Assembly (NCBI GenBank): GCA_003184365.1
Contig: NKYR01000079.1
Location: 124,001 to 188,000, forward strand
DNA: 64,000 nucleotides
From: Evernia prunastri
Lineage: Eukaryota > Ascomycota > Lecanoromycetes > Lecanorales > Parmeliaceae
Direction of reading: 5' to 3'
Shown: in pieces, positions 11,443 to 21,800 of the stretch
How positions within the stretch are numbered: the stretch's first letter is position 1
How the letters are laid out: each line of letters begins with the position of its first letter
The notes under the pieces: generated by a model
Database searches by the model: none
Told to the model about the DNA's origin: nothing
The model's input: only the letters and a program-made list of their open reading frames with translations
Position numbers and translations under genes: made by a program

Positions 11443-12298
11443 ATGCCACTCCGCCCGGGCTACCCCATTCTAGCCTCCATTACCAGTACCCTCGACCAAA
11501 CCCTCATCATACCAGAGCGCTCCGCAACAGGACAAACGGATACTCGTGCCTCGATCATTTCCCCCAGCAAGCCCGAGCCGTCCTCTTCGACCGCAGCCGA
11601 AGACGAGCCGTTGGAACTCGGTTCCTGGCTCACCCTCCACCAGGGCGACGGGCCCCCCCGGACCGCGATCCGCTGCTTCGAGCCGAAACCCAAACGGGCG
11701 CGCGAGCTGCAACCGGGCGACGTCTTCCTCGACCTCGGTGCCCCGTGCAGGGTCGTGGACACGCCGGGTTCACCGGACGCTTCTGGCTTGGTCGCGCTGA
11801 AGGTCTGGGATCTTTTCGCCGCGGAGGAGATCAAGCTCGTTGCCGTTGGCGAGGAAGAGATGACTATGGTCGCGACGGTGAGGGCTAGGTATGGCGTGGT
11901 ATGGTTGTTGGTTTCGTTTGTGAATGCGGCTGGTTTCGCATGTCAAAGGGCTGACTGAAACCCCACCCCGCTTCTGCAGAGAGACGTTCCGCCCGCCCAG
12001 GTCGTCCCTGGTACGCTCGTGTTGCAGCAGCTGGGGGTCTGCGTCGAGGATTTTCCGGAGAGGGTGTTTGAGCTTCCGGGCGGTGGACTGGGGCCTGAGC
12101 TCCTTCGTTTCTTCGGTGCGGCGGAACGCTACCGGATGCCTATTAGTGAGTGCTGCCGGAGGCGTCGAGGCGTGCGTGTTTTTGATTTGGATTTTTTGGA
12201 CGGCTAATGCGAGTCCCGTAGCTCTGTTGCTGTATGAGGTCATGGGTAAGTTTCAGCTCATTGCGTTTGGGGTTGGGGCGTGGGATTTGCTTGGGTAG
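11443..12298 (+). CDS. eIF5A/HEX-1-fold-like protein A
   Basis: Exons are 11443-11898, 11980-12145 and 12222-12298, giving 232 residues. The introns (81 and 76 nt) have clean GT-AG ends and a CTGAC branch in the first. Residues 1-80 are a variable, Ser/Pro-rich leader. From about residue 87 the order of blocks resembles eIF5A: RELQPGDVFLDLGAPCRVVD (start of the SH3-like domain), KVWDLF, then MVATVRARYGV (the inter-domain strand). An OB-fold-like part follows, with FELPGGGLGPELLRFF (compare the LPEG.LG...F segment of eIF5A) and a final LLLYEVMGKFQLIAFGVG strand. The hypusine loop of true eIF5A (TGKHGHAK) is replaced by a stretch without the modified Lys, so it is not a translation factor in the usual sense. 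The nearest characterised precedent is HEX-1, a Woronin-body protein derived from eIF5A. Homology is inferred from motif order and needs a structural search. It is followed by paralogue B after 426 bp. Confidence 0.6.
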
Positions 12299-12724
12299 GC
12301 GCGTGGGTTGGAAGGTGCTGTGCTGTGCTGGGGCAGATATGGCTAGGGCTTTTTTTTTGAGCCTCGAGGCGTGGTGGGTTGCGCGATGGACCAATCGGGT
12401 GATGGCTGGTTGGGTGTTCAGATGTCGCTGTCATTGTTCCGGACGCTTTAACTCCATTTGCTATCGCTGCCGGCGCTGCTTTTCGTCGATGTTTCGCGAT
12501 ATGTAGACGTTGTAACATGGTATTTCTGCGAGGACTGTGAGTTTCTCGATATTTTCTTCGGGGTTCTGCGTATCCTGTCAAGTGTTGCGTTCTCTGTCGG
12601 CTTACTCCAAGGTGTTCACTTGGATCAGTGTCAGTCATAGTCGGGATCTTTTCACACATATTCAATCCCATTTTCTTATACCTTGGCGATCGACCTCTTC
12701 CGAGCTAGACAGACTGAATAAGAA
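12299..12724. other. Spacer between eIF5A-like genes A and B
   Basis: No ORF of interest. It contains T-rich tracts and probably the promoter and leader of the next gene. Confidence 0.5.
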
Positions 12725-13697
12725 ATGGAGTCAAAAGGCAAGCAAAAAGAGGAGAGGAAAGTAGATGATAAAGAAGATGTAGACAAAAAGGAAAAAGAGG
12801 AAGAAGAGAAGGCAGAGAAAGAAGAGGAAGAAGAGGAAGAAGAAGGGCTGGAGATAGAGGAACAGCAATTGAAGAAAGATAAGGGAAAGCAAAAGCAAGA
12901 GGCGGAAAGCCCGAAAGAAGCAGACACGGATTTCGAAGACACGGATGAAGACGAGATGACAAGACCGTTGGATTTCGGAGGCTTCCTGATCCCCGCCGGC
13001 GACCCACCCCCATTCGAGGCACCGAAAGATACATTTGCGAGAGAAATTCAACCGGGCCAAGCCATCCTCCACAACGACCGCTCCTGCGAGATCACACGCA
13101 GAACCGACAGTTGGGCTGACAAGGGTTCTCTGAACGCTCGACATACAATCAAATTCGATCTTGACACTATTTTCGATAAGGAGAGGATCAAACCGCCGCT
13201 CGTCGTGAAAGCTACGCATAGGCTCAAGCTCTTGGATATGGCCCGTGTGAGGTATGATGTGGTATGCTGTCTCTGTCTTTGTCTCTCTTTGACTTTCTCT
13301 TGTTCTCCCTCTTTCCAAAATGATCGCCCCGAGCTGCGAGGACTGTCTTGATTAACCCCCCCGCTACCAATGACCGCAGATCGACTGGAACCAACACAAC
13401 CAGGAGGTCCTCACCTTGCGGCGACAGCACCGTGAGCGGAGCGGGAGGGTCGTCCTCGACTTCCACGTCCCCGGGGGCTGTCTCTGCCCCGCGCTCGACG
13501 CCTTCTTCACTTACGCCGACGGAACCGACGAATCGCATCCCTATCCTGTCAGTAAGTTGCGATATCTCTTCTGTATGGGTCTTCTTATGTAGTGGGTTGT
13601 GGCTAATGCGCGGTGAAAAGCTCTTTTGGTCGTGGAGGCTGTGGGCAGGTTTCAGCTCACGGGGTTTGGAATCGGTGATTGGGAGGCGTTGGGGTAG
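12725..13697 (+). CDS. eIF5A/HEX-1-fold-like protein B with charged N-terminal tail
   Basis: Exons are 12725-13261, 13380-13551 and 13621-13697, giving 261 residues. Residues 1-78 are almost entirely Lys/Glu/Asp, a likely coiled or disordered tail absent from paralogue A. The core starts at about 104: FAREIQPGQAILHNDRSCEI, then TDSWADKGSLNARH, FDLDTIF, MARVRYDV, FHVPGGCLCPALDAFF and LLVVEAVGRFQLTGFGIGDW. Both introns fall at the same places and phases as in gene A: phase 0 after the RYxV strand, and phase 1 just before the LL-V/Y-EVxG strand. The last exons are both 77 nt. Lys133 lies roughly where eIF5A carries its hypusine Lys, but the surrounding GHAK context is missing. Function is unknown. 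The strand order suggests the same two-domain fold as A. Confidence 0.6.
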
Positions 13698-14979
13698 CTG
13701 CTGCGAGCACTTCTCTCGAGACGTATCGAATGGTTACTTGAAAAAGAGGCGGAAGCGGCTGTGTGGCCAGGTTGGTCTGTGATTCACTTTGTATTGTGGC
13801 ATGTCGACATGAGGCAACGAAGATGAGGTTCGATACATTAAGGTTTGAACTCGTGCTTTGCTCTTCCTTACGCAACCCTGGACATTTCGACGTCTTTTAT
13901 GCATTGGTTTGCTGGCGGCTACGAGATAGGTCAGAAGGCTATGCCTCTTCACTTCTTTCACACAGGTAATCGCATCGTCGGCCTCATAAGTTCGTACTCC
14001 GGCTCCACACCACCAATACAAGACGTTGGCTCTAGGCCTAGTACTTGCCGATACAACTTATTTCGAATTCCAGTCACTTTCCGAAAGACTTTACGCACAT
14101 AGGCTTTACCGCCTGACGGTAGATGGTCTCGTAGCCTTCGGGCTTTCCTTCGAACACATATCAATGAAAGAACGAATGCTCTAGAAAGAGGCGAACGATG
14201 TAGCTTCATAGACAAGTTCAATGCTCCTTATCATATCAAATTCTACGCGAGAGATCTGTGCTACCTACACTGAGGCATGCGGGATGAAGCTGGCTCGCGC
14301 AAGTTTTGGCAAATTCGTGGGTCGATCGTCCCTTGGGTTGTGCGCTTTAATTGTACACTTCTGCCTCCTGAGATTCTTCCAGGGTTTTCAGGTACGTTGA
14401 GCCTATATGCCCAAATCAACTCGTATGGCTTCACGCGCAGAAGTAGCCTCGTTTGCAGGACTCCTGTGAGCTCCGCTTCCGAGAACTTGCTAGACTCACT
14501 GTCCTTGCTGCCAAAGCAGGTAGAACAGCTTAAGCGCAATAATCTTTGGACAATTCTCTTGACGCGAGAGATTTTGTTTGCAGGAATCCTCGTTTATAGG
14601 CTCGACCCACTACCCTCTGTGCTTGGGGCGACGTCGCCTCATTAGTAAGATCCTAGAAATCTTCACTGCACTGCAACACCGTCTATGCCCTCTACCTTCG
14701 GAATAAATCCAGAGATTGACTAATAATTCGATGCCTCGGGTGATTCTGTTGATCACATGTGTATATCTCGGAGGGAATATTATCTTCACCCAATGTTAGT
14801 GGTACTGATGAACATTGAAAGACATCAAGCTTACTGTACCAAATAATCGCATCCAATTAACTTCGCAGGCTTACTATTGCAGTTCTCGTCTTTGCGAGCT
14901 TTATATCTCGGAAACTTAGCCTTCTCCCTCTCTCGATCTCGTCAACTTCTCAAGCACGCCGCCGCCTGAAAGCTTCAAA
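13698..14979. other. 1.3-kb spacer without a recognisable gene
   Basis: A plus-strand frame of 122 codons (14277-14645) starts with a real ATG but shows no domain, and its codon pattern is unremarkable. CT-rich leader sequence precedes 14980. Confidence 0.4.
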
Positions 14980-15722
14980 ATGAGGGTTCCTTTTGCCGAC
15001 GTAACGTCAGTGTTTCCAGGGGTGTCGCCCGGTTTGTTGACCAAGTACACAAATGTAGTCTGATTTCAAGCTCTGGTGGGAGTGAATACTGACAGAGCCC
15101 AGCTTGAAGGGTACATACGCGCCACTAATCCAGGCCCTAACGGCTTGAAAGACCTCTCCGAAGTTCGCAAAGGTGACATCATTTGTCTGGAGGGCACCGC
15201 TTGCAAGATTTCGAGAATTCACTCCACGGGGAGGCTCACATTCCTGGAAGGCGTTGGCCTGATCGACGACTTACCATACGCTGGCAGATTCAATCACTGC
15301 TATGGGACCACTGTCAGCACTTTCTCAGGGAAGCCGGACCTCTTGCGGTGCTTAGTCGTAAGTGTGCCCTCCCTGCGAGTAATAAGCTCAGAGCTAATCT
15401 GAACGCGTTATAGTATGGTATCAGAGAGACCAGCAGGTGCACTATCCTGCAGCTGCGATTCACCTACCGCGAAGCCGAAACCACGTTTGAGATGGAGATT
15501 CCGGAGAATGAATTGGGGGAAAGCGCCTATCGACAGTACGAATACACGCTTAGACGCCCTTCTGCCCGGGCCGTCGTGCTGGTCTCGTGCTGGGGCGAGC
15601 AGAAAAAGTTGCTTGCCTTCCGGTTAAGTACCGAGCGGGACTGGCATACATCGCCTAGATCGAGCCACTGGTGCCAAGACTGCGTCGCCTCGTGCGGTTG
15701 CCGTAGTACAGGTACTGTGTGA
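14980..15722 (+). CDS. eIF5A/HEX-1-fold-like protein C
   Basis: Exons are 14980-15044, 15096-15357 and 15414-15722, giving 211 residues. The introns (51 and 56 nt) are GT-AG. The core begins at about residue 41: LSEVRKGDIICLEGTACKIS, then IHSTGRLTFLEGVGL, in which the hypusine position reads TGR instead of TGK. The second half has FEMEIPENELGESAYRQYEY, matching the acidic LPEG.LG segment of eIF5A, and ARAVVLVSCWGEQKKLLAFR. The latter resembles both the VLSAxGEE end of eIF5A and the final strands of HEX-1. The second intron sits phase 0 at the same inter-domain strand as in A and B. The tail after residue 180 is Cys-rich (four Cys) and may be misread. An alternative splice at about 15618-15715 would replace it by a different C-terminus ending at 15904. 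Confidence 0.6.
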
Positions 15723-18184
15723 TGAATGGTCTGCTTTCTTTGGGTATGAGGAGGCGGTCACATGGTTTGGCAATATTTGGCCTTTTGCTGCAGCATCTGA
15801 TGGAGAATTTGAAGTGCGCAATCATAGGTGCCGAATTTGAGTCACTCAATCAACTCAGTCATAAAAATATCCGAATCCAAGTGACTCCATTCGCAGCTGC
15901 ATGATGCTCTGTAGTTCCGGAGATTATGGTTGGTGTCGTTGATAGCGCATTCCCATGGTCATGAGCCTTGAAGACGCGGAGAGCCGCTAGTCAATGTCAA
16001 AGGGTCAGCATAGCGACTCTGAGACCTCCATCCCGAACTTCCCATTGATATCTCGCAGGGCTGTAGTAATTTTAGCGCTCATCAGATCAACATATGGCTC
16101 GTGGGACACGGAGACTTCGCAACACTATAGTATGCCTGGAACCCCAACCTATGCCTGGCATTAGTGGCCTGGGCGTCAAGACCAGGTCAGCGAGTGGTCG
16201 TGGTGACCCGCCGCAATACGTCACAATCCTATGTCCTCCTCTGCTGGAATAAATTGATGAGCAGCCAGAGATGTTCGCAAGCCTCCTAGGGATTTATTTG
16301 AATCATTGTACCAGGCCTACTGGAAGCCATTATCCGCTATTGACAGCTGCGATGACTTTGAATATGCTGGCTTGGACAGGAATGAGCGTCAATGATCTCC
16401 GAGCGAAGATGCTTAGCGTGTACGTTGGGAGAGCACGTTTGCTGTTCAACATGGAAGTCTGGAACGGCCAAAGGAATGTCTATGGTAAGGCAACATAGCT
16501 TTTGACTACGGTGAATTTTGCGAATCTGAAGAAGATGTAGTCACGCACTCGCCGTGGTATCAAGATTCTGCTTCTGCCAAAACATTACCCCTTGGAGAGA
16601 GCAATGGCAAATGTGGACTCGCTGTCCATGTACATGACTGGTGCGTAGTCGGTATCGAATGAAATGAATGTATTGGCTGACATAGAATGTTATATGGAGC
16701 GCGATTCTATGTTAACGCAGCTTTGCGAGTGGGTTCTGGTGCGACATTTCAAAGCCAGAGAGAACTCCATAGATCGGACTCGAATGGTATCATGGTATCC
16801 TCTACAAGTCTTCCTCGCCGCAACAGATAGCTCAGCACAGTGAAGGAGAGAAAGCTGTAGTGAATCACAGAAATTTGAGCCGAGGAGCTAGACCCAAAGA
16901 GATTAGCTGCACATCTGTGAATCTACCTACTTAAGGGATATCGGGTACCTGAAGCAAATTTCAGCTTCTACGTACAAACAATTCATGATGCCTTATTACA
17001 CCCGGAGAATCCTCCAGCTTTGCTTCAAACTCAGACTGGGATCTCGATGAGCTGGAATCAAGCATTCAGGCCCAAGCGTCTACTACATATTGCCGCGCCT
17101 AATAGAGCTCCACAACCCTCAGTATTCAAAACACTCTGGCATAAACTCAACCCGCGCAACAGCTGTGCATACCTCTCAATCCTTCCTCAAACTTTGTCGT
17201 CCTCCCGATCATCGGGGCCATGATGGCATGGTCTCCTCTTACACTTGCAAGCGTCGGTTAGAGGTCCACCTCCCTGATCAACTGGGCACTGTGGAAAAAA
17301 TTGTTGGGTAGCAGGCGAAGCATGCGCAAGAATGTGGATCTACACTAAGGCAACATCAACCTTGCTCACATTGTTCGCTTCGAGCACCTCCGAGTAATAC
17401 TACACTGGAAGGAACTGGAGGTCTCGCCAAGAATACGAGGGCACTCCTAGAGAATATGATACCAACGGGCAGAATACCTGGGTACCTTGATCGAAGAAAC
17501 GAGGTGGTGCTGGGCCTCTGTGGAACATCTGCTGATGTTTGGACAAGAAGGACCATCGTTGGGCGTATCGTCAATGTCTCAGAATAAGAGGGGATCGCAG
17601 ATTGTCCGGCACGAATCACGTTACATGCGTATGCCTGCAGCATTCCCACCTCGCAAGGCTTGATCATGACCGCTGCGAAATCCAGGCGTGCAGCTTGGTT
17701 GCTATGCCCCACCACCACTCGCTGGTCAAGCGTAACATATGCTAACCTTTGGTCCCCATCTCAATAGTGGCCGACAGACAAAAAATTTCACTACCTAGTC
17801 ACGAACCGCGTGGATCCTTGTATCGAAACCCTCCATACTTGTTTCCAACATGTTTTTGTGACTCGTTGACAAGTTGATGCTCAGTAAGTAGCTTCGTTAT
17901 CGATTAGTATGCAGGTGGTCAAAGCACCTTGGAGGAACGGACAATTGCGATAAGCTGTTAAGCTTGGCCTGGTTTGCGGATTGATGACGCTCATTTTCCC
18001 ACTACTATGTCTTGCGGATTTCTATGCGAAACCTGGATACCATCAACGGTCCAACCCTTAGAATGCTTGTAAGTGTGGACGAGGACTACACAAATTCTCC
18101 GTAATCACGGAGGCAACCCCGAAATTGCACTCAAACAAAAGCTTCGACTATCATACAGATCGCTGCCCTACTTGCCCCCACACC
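15723..18184. other. 2.5-kb stretch without a recognisable gene
   Basis: Only short frames (up to 120 codons, all without domain features). Composition is ordinary and I see no repeats or transposon ends. Decayed genes cannot be excluded. Confidence 0.4.
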
Positions 18185-18853
18185 TTACGGCGACGTCACA
18201 CTTGGAACACTACCCTCTCTGTAATCTGAGCCTGAGCCCGAGCCTGAGCCCGAGCCCGTCGAGCTACCGTCCACGAGTCCGAGAGAGACGCTCACTGCAA
18301 TCTGTGCGGCCTCATCCATGTAGATCACTTCGAAAACATCCGTCAGTCCCCGAGAGGCGCACTCCCACCCCCTCTCCGCCATTTCTTGGACGAAGCTCCA
18401 GGGGATCGCATCGCCCAAGCTCTTGAATGACAATCGAAAATCTCCTTGGAGGATGGCGAACTCGTATTGTCTAGGCTCTCCTTGCCAAACTCCGGCAGCT
18501 TTGACGGCGATGGAGCTATAAAATTCCTCCAGGGCCCTGGCGGCGCCGGCGATTGGTGTTATCAGACCAAGAGTTTGGTAGGTTATCAATTTCAATCTAA
18601 AGACACTTGGGGAGGTACTGCCAGGAGGTGTCCGCTTTCTATGTACATGTGCTTCGACTCTTGGGGAGAGCATTCGTGTGTTCCGCACATGGCCGCGAGG
18701 GCTCCTCACCGCTTGCAGCTGCGTTGTTCTGGGGGTCGAAAAGAATCCACTCGTTGGCTCGATCGTTGGCCTTGCCGTTGAGATTTCAATCAAAGGGAAT
18801 AGGCAGGTAAGCGAGAATGAAATGAGAAATAGGACATCGAGGAATTTCTTCAT
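18185..18853 (-). CDS. Uncharacterised secreted protein
   Basis: A 222-residue single-exon frame from the ATG at 18853. It has an N-terminal signal peptide (MKKFLDVLFLISFSLTCLFP and following, cleavage near residue 27). Its central domain begins LITYQTLGLITPIAGAARAL and continues with EFAILQGDFRLSFKSLGDAI, PWSFVQEMAERGWECA and VYMDEAAQ-like YMDEAAQIAVSVSLGLVDGS. This regular pattern looks like a conserved fungal secreted domain of about 100 residues, but I know no function for it. The C-terminus is a Gly-Ser repeat encoded by GAGCC(T/C) units near 18225-18262. No partner genes lie nearby. Confidence 0.65.
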   Translation of the reverse strand: MKKFLDVLFLISFSLTCLFPLIEISTARPTIEPTSGFFSTPRTTQLQAVRSPRGHVRNTRMLSPRVEAHVHRKRTPPGSTSPSVFRLKLITYQTLGLITPIAGAARALEEFYSSIAVKAAGVWQGEPRQYEFAILQGDFRLSFKSLGDAIPWSFVQEMAERGWECASRGLTDVFEVIYMDEAAQIAVSVSLGLVDGSSTGSGSGSGSGSDYREGSVPSVTSP

Positions 18854-21800
18854 TGTTTTTTTATTGTGACCAATTTGAGTTTCATGCTGATGTGCAGTGG
18901 ATCGCTGTCAACTTCGGCGTTCGCTGGGACAGGAAAGTCAAGAAGCCGGAGATTTGACAGTGATCTATATAAGATTCCATCTACGATCTTTAAGTTTGCA
19001 GTGTATACTCATAGGGAAACACCGGCACCGCCTCCTTTCACACATGGCTCTCGTAACCAGCAAATCTTGGTATGAGTCCGCAACAGAGCCAAACATTGGC
19101 GAGATTGCTCTCGCATTGTAGGTTCCTGCAATATCGGATGTCATTTTTCCTAGTCGGGCTGCGCACTGACTGTCACAAAAACCCGGAAGGCGTCTTGTTG
19201 GGAGCTGCTACCTTGCAGTAGGCTGTAGCCAGTACGGCTTCCGATCTCGGAAATCGCTCCCCATTACTTTGTAGACAGCCCGGCAGATGTGCCGAGAACA
19301 AGCCTTGGCCGTGGAAGTAGTACTGAGTGGCTAGAGTACGTATATGCGTCATCCTTGCTTCCCGAAAAAAGTCATCATGATTGCATCGCCTTCAGCACCC
19401 AGGTTCATGTGGCTCACTTAGCACGGCTCAATCAGTACCTGGAAGGGTCTGACCGTTGCTGAGAATGTGTTGGGTGGGAGAGGTTCCCGCGAATGGGAGG
19501 AACGGCAGAACATCCGCAACGCGCCACTGCGGGGGGGTTGCGATTCTCTGGAGCGCGTGAGGATCTAGCCGCGAACTCTTACAGGTTTGGAAGCGATTCC
19601 TCGGCTGAATTGTCCTAATATATGCCCGCATAAAAATCTAAGATTTTTTAGGTGTATGATACAAAGTCTAAAACGGGCAATTTGATCCTTTGTCGGACAA
19701 TTCAATGCGTGGGATCAATATTGGCACGGGAATCTCAACCGTTGCACCAACGCGCATCATTGCTGCCATGCAGAAGGCAACTATTTTTATCGTCTACCTG
19801 GTTCAGCCCCCTACGCCGCTCGAATGATGATACTAACAGATAGGGATCCCAAGCAATGCTTACATACAGGATACACGTTCGTGCACTATCTCCCAGTGTC
19901 TCAATCTGCTTCGCCCTGTTCTTGATCGCTCGAATATCCTCACAGCTATTTCTCAGGTGAAGGGAGATCCATGTTCTCTCATGTGCTCAAGCGTTTCCCA
20001 TAGATTCGGCTCACGCGACTCCACCGGCTGCATTTTCGGCTTTTCTTCCCCGTCTTTGACGCCACCTACATGCGCCATCCGCATCTCGTCTGCTTCACAT
20101 TTGACTTATCTACATTTGAATTCATTTGGATGACACTGGCACTGGCACCTGCGTCTGGCGTTTCAAATTGAGCGTTGGGTATCTATTCAACTGATAGCGG
20201 ATCTTGACTGCAAGAAACGCTCAATCGACGGAATGCCTCAATTTTGTTCAATACGCACTACTCATCTGGAGGTAATCTGCAATATCGACATGACAGTAGT
20301 GACTCTACGATCTTCGACCCTGATGCCTGCGACATATGGATGACGTTTGCTCTGATGCAGAATGCGAACGAGATAGACGCTGTTCGTTTGCTTTCCGATT
20401 CCATAGTGAGACATGGCTTCCAAAGGTATGACCTTTCGCTGAAGTAGTGAGCCGATGCAGTGTACACACGTGGTGCAACATCATCCACTCTACTGGTAGA
20501 TATTACTAGAAAGGAGCAGAGTCTATGGCTCAACAGGTGGCTGCCTGAGGTCGCTTATACAGCCAAATATATCTTCCACTGTCATCTACATAACGAAGAC
20601 TGCCGCCTGTTGCTCATGTAGCTTCAAATGATGATTACATGTGTGTAAGCTCAAGCGAAGGCAGGAAAACACTTCTGTGGACATTTTCCCCATACCTCAG
20701 CCTGTGGTTTCTGCCCGTCCATCATCGGCAATGCAGGACACACGTCATGATGGAGTACAAAGGTACGTTTTCTGCAGTCTCGGTGTCATACATGATTCAT
20801 TAAGACGATTATGTAGGCGCGCCGCCAAAATTTCAGCCAATATTGTTGCGATGGAAGCTCTTCGATTGGAGCATAAGGGACGGAAAAGCAGACATTGAAA
20901 AGCACGAAATCCATTCAACACATCACTACTTCCAAAAAACTTCTCTGCTACATCATACCGAGTACCCATACTTGTACCTTGTATGTCGACTGATAATAGC
21001 CCGAGCGCCTCAAAGGACCAAGTTCTTTCTGACAGCGTCCCTGCATGACGCACCCCACAGTGTTGGCCGTCGCTTATGCACTAGGATATATTGGCGAACG
21101 TGCGCCGTTTTTGCACATGCTCAGCCTCCATCGCTCGGGGCATTGACCAACTCTTCTTTTTTGTCTTTTTCTTTTTTCTTTTTCCTTTACAAATATGCAT
21201 GTTTTTCGCGTCGGAAGAATCCCATCTTTGATTGCGCCTGGTTACGTATCTACGCTCGGGCGGAATGATCGATCGGTTCATCTTTCTCTGCGGATATCTT
21301 ATCTGAGGGGGGCCTCATCGTGTGACGCGAAAGATTCTTCATCTGGGCAGGAACTCCCTGTGAGCAAACTTTGGTAAGCGCGCCCCAATGGGGACGTCGT
21401 AGTCTCATCGGGGCTTGGCACGCAATCAGAAGTTGCCGCGCCGTTTTCTACCTGAAAGGGATGATACAGGAGATGAAGATTGGAGCGCTTCGTCTCCCTT
21501 TATACAGGGCAATAATATATACTTTTTGGTCTCGAAAATCAACCAACCATACATACCTCATCTCTGGCTACTCAAACCATTCACTTCCTTTCCTACAGCA
21601 TTTTCAAGCTCAGGACTTTTTCTAGACTGGACAAGCTAAGTACGCGCGCAGCCAAAGGCTAAACTCAACGTGCAAGTCGACACGAAGGGCATTCTCCTCA
21701 CTCTCTCATTCCTTTCTGCATCAAGCTGGTCAGCATGATGACATGTACTGTATCTAGATACCTGCTATCCCCATCATCACCCTCTCTACTCGCCTGCTCT

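Noticed and set aside
12725..12960. Antisense Leu/Ser/Phe-rich frames opposite the charged tail of gene B
   Set aside because: They are complements of a GAA/AAG-rich coding stretch.
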